Assembly (NCBI GenBank): GCA_018699075.1
Contig: JABIPV010000093.1
Location: 1-9,326 of the forward strand
From: Kordiimonadaceae bacterium
Lineage (GTDB): Bacteria > Pseudomonadota > Alphaproteobacteria > Sphingomonadales > Emcibacteraceae
Length of the DNA stretch: 9,326 nt
Reading direction: 5' to 3'
Below the pieces are notes generated by a model. That model searched no databases. It was not told the origin of the DNA and worked only from the letters and a program-made list of their open reading frames with translations. Below, piece after piece: positions 5,890-9,326 of this stretch. Every line of letters starts with the position of its first letter. Positions within the stretch are counted from its first letter, which is position 1. Both the position numbers and the translations under genes were made by a program.

Positions 5890-8792
5890 GCGGCAGTCGA
5901 TTAAAATATAAAGGTCTGTTCATCGACCAAAGTAAACCGATTGAGTTTACTTTTGATGGCAAGTCATATAGCGGGTTTGAGGGTGATACTCTTGCATCAG
6001 CGATGATTGCTAATGGCGAAATGATGATGGCGCGGTCATTTAAATACCATAGACCTCGCGGTATTTATTCAGCAGGGCCAGAAGAGCCCAATGCGCTCGT
6101 TAGTCTAAGAAGTGATGGAAGGTTAGAGCCCAATTGCACTGCGCCAACCGTTGAACTTTATAACGGTCTTGATGCCCACAGTCAGAACGCATGGCCGAGC
6201 TTATCCTTTGATGTTATGGCGGTAAATCAGTTGTTTTCACCGTTACTCGTTGCTGGATTTTATTATAAAACCTTCATGGGCACGGGGCAGAGGTTCTGGC
6301 ATTTCTGTGAACATTTCATCCGCCACGCCGCAGGAATGGGTAAAGCGAGCCTTGACCCCGACCCGGACCGCTATGAAAAAACAAACCTGTTTGCAGATAT
6401 CGTTATCATTGGATCAGGACCTGCTGGTCTGGCCGCCGCCATGGCAGCGGCACCATCAGGCGCAAAAATATTACTGGTTGATGAAAATACTCATTTCGGT
6501 GGATCACTCCCTGAAGAGCGAGGGACTATTGATGGTAGTGATCCCAAAACATGGGCTGCGGAAACATTAAAAACATTATCGGAATATGACAATGTCACTA
6601 TGATGTCACGCACCACCGTTTACGGTTATTTCGATGATAATACGCTCGGAGCCGTAGAGAAGGTTGCTGACCACAAAGTGGTTCCCGAAAACTTTGAGCC
6701 AAGACAGAGACATTTAAAAATATTTGCCAAACGCGTGATTATTGCGACAGGTAGTATTGAACGTCCGTTTGTTTTTGACGGCAATGATACACCCGGCGTC
6801 ATGCTTGCCAAGTCGGCCTTAAGATACGCGAACCGTTACGGTGCGTGTGTTGGCGACAATGTTGCACTCTTCACCAACAATGATGATGGGTACACCACGG
6901 CCCATCAATTAAGGGAACTTGGTGTTAATGTCACCACCGTTATTGATGCTCGTAAGAGTATAAATGATGATCTGCCCCAAGATACAAACATTGAATATAA
7001 GGTGGGGCATGTTGTCACATCCGCAAGTGGCGGTAAAGCATTATCAACTATGAAAATTGCGCCTTTCGACGCAGATGCAAAAACGATTGGCCTTGAAAGC
7101 ACAATCAAGGTTGATGCGCTACTTGTGACGGCTGGTTATACCCCGATGATCAACTTATGTAGTCAAACGGGAACGCCCGCGATTTTTGATGATGAAATAC
7201 AATCCTTTATTCCAGGACCCGCGACTAGAAACTGGCAAGCTTGTGGGGCGGTGGTAGGTGCGTTTACCTTAGATGAAATTCTTACGACTAATAAGGTTGA
7301 GAACGCTAATAAGAAAGCCATCCCGCTTGCGCTTACGGATATGCCATCTTCAAACAAATCGGCTAAGAAGTTCGTTGATTTCCAACATGATGTATCGGTC
7401 ACCGATTTAAACATTGCCCATACGGAGGGCTTTAGATCCGTTGAACATTTAAAACGTTATACCACGCTCGGCATGGCAGCTGATCAAGGTAAAACATCCA
7501 ATATGAATGCGCTTGCTATTATGGCGGAGCTGCGCGGTATATCGATCCCCGAAGCCGGAACAACTCGTTTTCGCGCGCCATATAAGCCCGTTGCACTGGG
7601 TACATTGGCAGGTCGTGATGTTGGTAAGCATTTCAGCGTCACAAGGCGCACACCAATGCATGACTGGCATATGGATCATGGTGCGGAAATGATCGAAGCG
7701 GGTATTTGGTACCGACCACGGGTTTATAAAAAGACGGGCGAAACAGTGACGGACGCTTATATCCGTGAAGCAGCTGCCGTTCGAAATTCGGTTGGTATCG
7801 TCGATGTCACAAGCCTTGGTAAAATTGATGTTCAAGGGCCTGATGCGGCCGAGTTCTTAAATCGCATTTACGCAAATGCCTTTTTGAAGGTTCCCATCGG
7901 TAAAGCGCGTTACGGTATTATGCTACGTGAAGATGGTTATATGTTTGATGATGGAACATCTTGGCGCTTATCAGAAACACAGTTCCTTATGACGACAACA
8001 ACGGCGAATGCAGCAGGGGTGTTATCTGAAATGGAGCGGCTCTTAACACTTGTTTGGCCTGATTTAAAGGTCCATGTTAGTTCCATATCGGATCAATGGG
8101 CAGGGATGGCCGTTGCTGGACCAAAAAGCAGGGATACATTAGAAAAAGTAATAACAAGCGTTGATTTTTCAGAAGAAGGATTGCCATTCATGGGTGTTCG
8201 TGACGGCTTAATCGACGACATGCCCGTGAAGGTGGCTAGGCTTTCATTTTCTGGTGAGCGTGCCTATGAAGTTTATACACCTACGCATTTTGGATCGGAC
8301 GTTTGGGAAGCGATTATGAAAGCTGGCGAAGCTTTTGATATAACGCCTTACGGCACAGAAGCGCTCGGCACCTTACGTATTGAAAAAGGACACATCAGTG
8401 GACCCGAACTGGATGGTCGCACAACAATGGCCGATGTGGGACTAGGAAAAATGGCCTCTTCGAAAAAACAATATGTGGGTTCAATATTAAAAGAACGTGA
8501 CGGGTTAATAGATGATGACCGTCAAACTATGGTTGGGCTTATTTCCCATGATGATAAACCATTGAAAGCGGGATCACATTTATTAAGTGGCACGGATAAT
8601 ATTGGCCATGTGACCTCAACCACATATAGCCCCGCGCTTGAAAAGTTTATCGCCCTCGCCCTTATAAAGAACGGCAGTACGCAAATGGGCAACACACTGT
8701 CCGCGACTTTCCCTTTAAAGGATGAACAGAACAGCGTTCTTGTCGTTGAGCCGCACTTCTTTGATAAAGAAGGGGAGAGGTTATATGTCTGA
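5886..8792 (+). CDS. soxA: Sarcosine oxidase alpha subunit (NAD-binding and tetrahydrofolate-binding)
   Basis: The 968-residue large subunit is close to the usual 960-1000. Domains in order: an N-terminal ferredoxin-like fold (about 18-105) with SFKYHRPRGIYSAGPEEPNALV at 51-72, lacking the cysteines for an iron-sulphur cluster, as is normal for this subunit; a dinucleotide-binding oxidoreductase core (about 165-470) with IIGSGPAGLAAA at 174-185 (GxGxxG at 176-181) and the acidic VDEN at 198-201; and a GcvT-like folate domain (about 575-968) starting near RRTPMHDWH, with GYMFDDGT at 684-691 (D688/D689 at the position of the catalytic Asp of glycine-cleavage T-proteins) and YGTEALGTLRIEKGH near 822-836. 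This last domain accepts the one-carbon unit to form 5,10-methylene-tetrahydrofolate. The start overlaps the soxD stop as ATGA. MgdC of N-methylglutamate dehydrogenase has the same architecture. Confidence 0.94.
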   Translation: MSGSRLKYKGLFIDQSKPIEFTFDGKSYSGFEGDTLASAMIANGEMMMARSFKYHRPRGIYSAGPEEPNALVSLRSDGRLEPNCTAPTVELYNGLDAHSQNAWPSLSFDVMAVNQLFSPLLVAGFYYKTFMGTGQRFWHFCEHFIRHAAGMGKASLDPDPDRYEKTNLFADIVIIGSGPAGLAAAMAAAPSGAKILLVDENTHFGGSLPEERGTIDGSDPKTWAAETLKTLSEYDNVTMMSRTTVYGYFDDNTLGAVEKVADHKVVPENFEPRQRHLKIFAKRVIIATGSIERPFVFDGNDTPGVMLAKSALRYANRYGACVGDNVALFTNNDDGYTTAHQLRELGVNVTTVIDARKSINDDLPQDTNIEYKVGHVVTSASGGKALSTMKIAPFDADAKTIGLESTIKVDALLVTAGYTPMINLCSQTGTPAIFDDEIQSFIPGPATRNWQACGAVVGAFTLDEILTTNKVENANKKAIPLALTDMPSSNKSAKKFVDFQHDVSVTDLNIAHTEGFRSVEHLKRYTTLGMAADQGKTSNMNALAIMAELRGISIPEAGTTRFRAPYKPVALGTLAGRDVGKHFSVTRRTPMHDWHMDHGAEMIEAGIWYRPRVYKKTGETVTDAYIREAAAVRNSVGIVDVTSLGKIDVQGPDAAEFLNRIYANAFLKVPIGKARYGIMLREDGYMFDDGTSWRLSETQFLMTTTTANAAGVLSEMERLLTLVWPDLKVHVSSISDQWAGMAVAGPKSRDTLEKVITSVDFSEEGLPFMGVRDGLIDDMPVKVARLSFSGERAYEVYTPTHFGSDVWEAIMKAGEAFDITPYGTEALGTLRIEKGHISGPELDGRTTMADVGLGKMASSKKQYVGSILKERDGLIDDDRQTMVGLISHDDKPLKAGSHLLSGTDNIGHVTSTTYSPALEKFIALALIKNGSTQMGNTLSATFPLKDEQNSVLVVEPHFFDKEGERLYV
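8771..8780 (+). promoter_or_regulatory. Ribosome binding site that decides the soxG start
   Basis: The purine run AGGGGAGAGG ends four bases before the ATG at 8785. It favours this start over an in-frame ATG at 8722, which would add 21 residues and lengthen the overlap with soxA. Confidence 0.65.
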
Positions 8793-9309
8793 TCAACTTT
8801 CAATTAAAGAAGCCCGTTATCAAGGTATGGTGTTAATTAAATCATGGCTAGATAGCGTTAAGAAAGCAGACGTGATAATCGCAAATTATTTGGGTGTTGA
8901 TGCGCTACCAGAGATAGGTGGTTTTATCTTTCAAAATGATATTTATTGTGCGGCGCTTTCGCCGGGGCATTATATGATGTTTGCCGATAATGAATTGTTA
9001 TGTAGTGAAATTTTAAACTTATTTTCCGCTGATATTGCTTCCGTCGTTGATATATCACATTCAAGATGTGGCATTCGCCTAAAGGGAAAATACAGTGATT
9101 GTTTACTCAATAAAGGAATTGCGGTTAACCTACATGATGATGCATTGCCCGAAATGAGCGTGGTGCAAAGCAGCATCCATTCTATTGGTGTAATCTTATT
9201 TAAAATGTCGCATGATGATTACCTTGTTTTCTGTTACAGCAGTTATAAGACGAGATTTTATGAGTGGGTAATTGATTCCGCGAAAGAATATGGATATGCT
9301 CTGAAATAA
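8785..9309 (+). CDS. soxG: Sarcosine oxidase gamma subunit
   Basis: The predicted protein has 174 residues and belongs to the GcvT-like small subunit family that packs against SoxA in the sarcosine oxidase complex. Support comes from position (last of soxB-D-A-G), length (usually about 170-210) and family-like segments: VVDISHSRCGIRLKGKYSDCLLNKG near 66-90, then NLHDDALP, and the C-terminal YKTRFYEWVIDSAKEYG, which corresponds to the usual SFARSLWEWL-type ending. SoxG is the least conserved subunit and this copy is fairly divergent, so the call leans on context. The start at 8785 overlaps the soxA end by eight bases and has a strong Shine-Dalgarno. No signal peptide or membrane segment is seen. 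It may alternatively be the MgdD subunit of an N-methylglutamate dehydrogenase. Confidence 0.88.
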   Translation: MSDQLSIKEARYQGMVLIKSWLDSVKKADVIIANYLGVDALPEIGGFIFQNDIYCAALSPGHYMMFADNELLCSEILNLFSADIASVVDISHSRCGIRLKGKYSDCLLNKGIAVNLHDDALPEMSVVQSSIHSIGVILFKMSHDDYLVFCYSSYKTRFYEWVIDSAKEYGYALK

Positions 9310-9310
9310 C

Positions 9311-9322
9311 GGACGAAAGTCC
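9311..9322 (+). other. Small perfect hairpin just after soxG
   Basis: GGAC-GAAA-GTCC forms a four-base-pair stem closed by a GNRA-type tetraloop directly after the soxG stop. The window ends four bases later, so it cannot be seen whether a T-run (terminator) or a longer structure follows. A stem this short could be chance. Confidence 0.2.
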
Positions 9323-9326
9323 AGCA

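Noticed and set aside
7449..7835. Antisense open frame of 128 codons within soxA
   Set aside because: It is opposite conserved coding sequence and its translation is Cys/His/Thr-rich without a familiar pattern. The apparent Cys-x-Cys pairs are not arranged as a known metal site.
8722..8724. ATG as start of soxG
   Set aside because: It gives a 21-residue extension of low-complexity Ser/Arg/Leu character inside soxA. The strong ribosome site before 8785 marks the real start.

Overview
The window holds eight genes packed head to tail on the + strand, with no intergenic gap longer than 13 bases (about 9.3 kb). It reads as one catabolic operon for a small N-methylated compound. The organism is most likely a proteobacterium, probably an alphaproteobacterium of moderate to low GC, possibly marine. 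This rests on the full soxBDAG order, the GcvA-like LysR regulator and general protein character; nothing in the window identifies a genus.

Left part (1-2099): the 3' portion of a Rieske non-haem iron oxygenase, whose 5' end lies outside the window, overlaps by four bases a complete flavin/[2Fe-2S] reductase. Together they form a two-component oxygenase of the GbcAB / stachydrine demethylase type, which removes a methyl group from a quaternary amine. The oxygenase has Glu in place of the usual bridging Asp, a mark of the quaternary-amine branch.

Middle (2113-4358): an MmgE/PrpD-family protein, not a usual partner of betaine demethylation, followed by a LysR-type regulator whose stop codon overlaps the start of soxB.

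Right part (4355-9309): soxB, soxD, soxA and soxG, the four subunits of heterotetrameric sarcosine oxidase or its close relative N-methylglutamate dehydrogenase. The complex oxidises an N-methyl amino acid and passes the one-carbon unit to tetrahydrofolate in the C-terminal domain of SoxA. The Zn ligands of SoxD, the dinucleotide motifs of SoxB and SoxA, and a histidine at the expected covalent FMN site of SoxB are all present.

Putting these together, the Rieske pair would make the first oxidative attack on an N-methylated substrate, the PrpD-like enzyme would act on a carbon-skeleton intermediate or product, and SoxBDAG would remove the last N-methyl group. No dimethylglycine demethylase is visible. 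The standard route from glycine betaine through dimethylglycine and sarcosine to glycine is therefore incomplete here, and a different substrate is a real possibility. No RNA gene, mobile element, CRISPR array or internal promoter could be supported.
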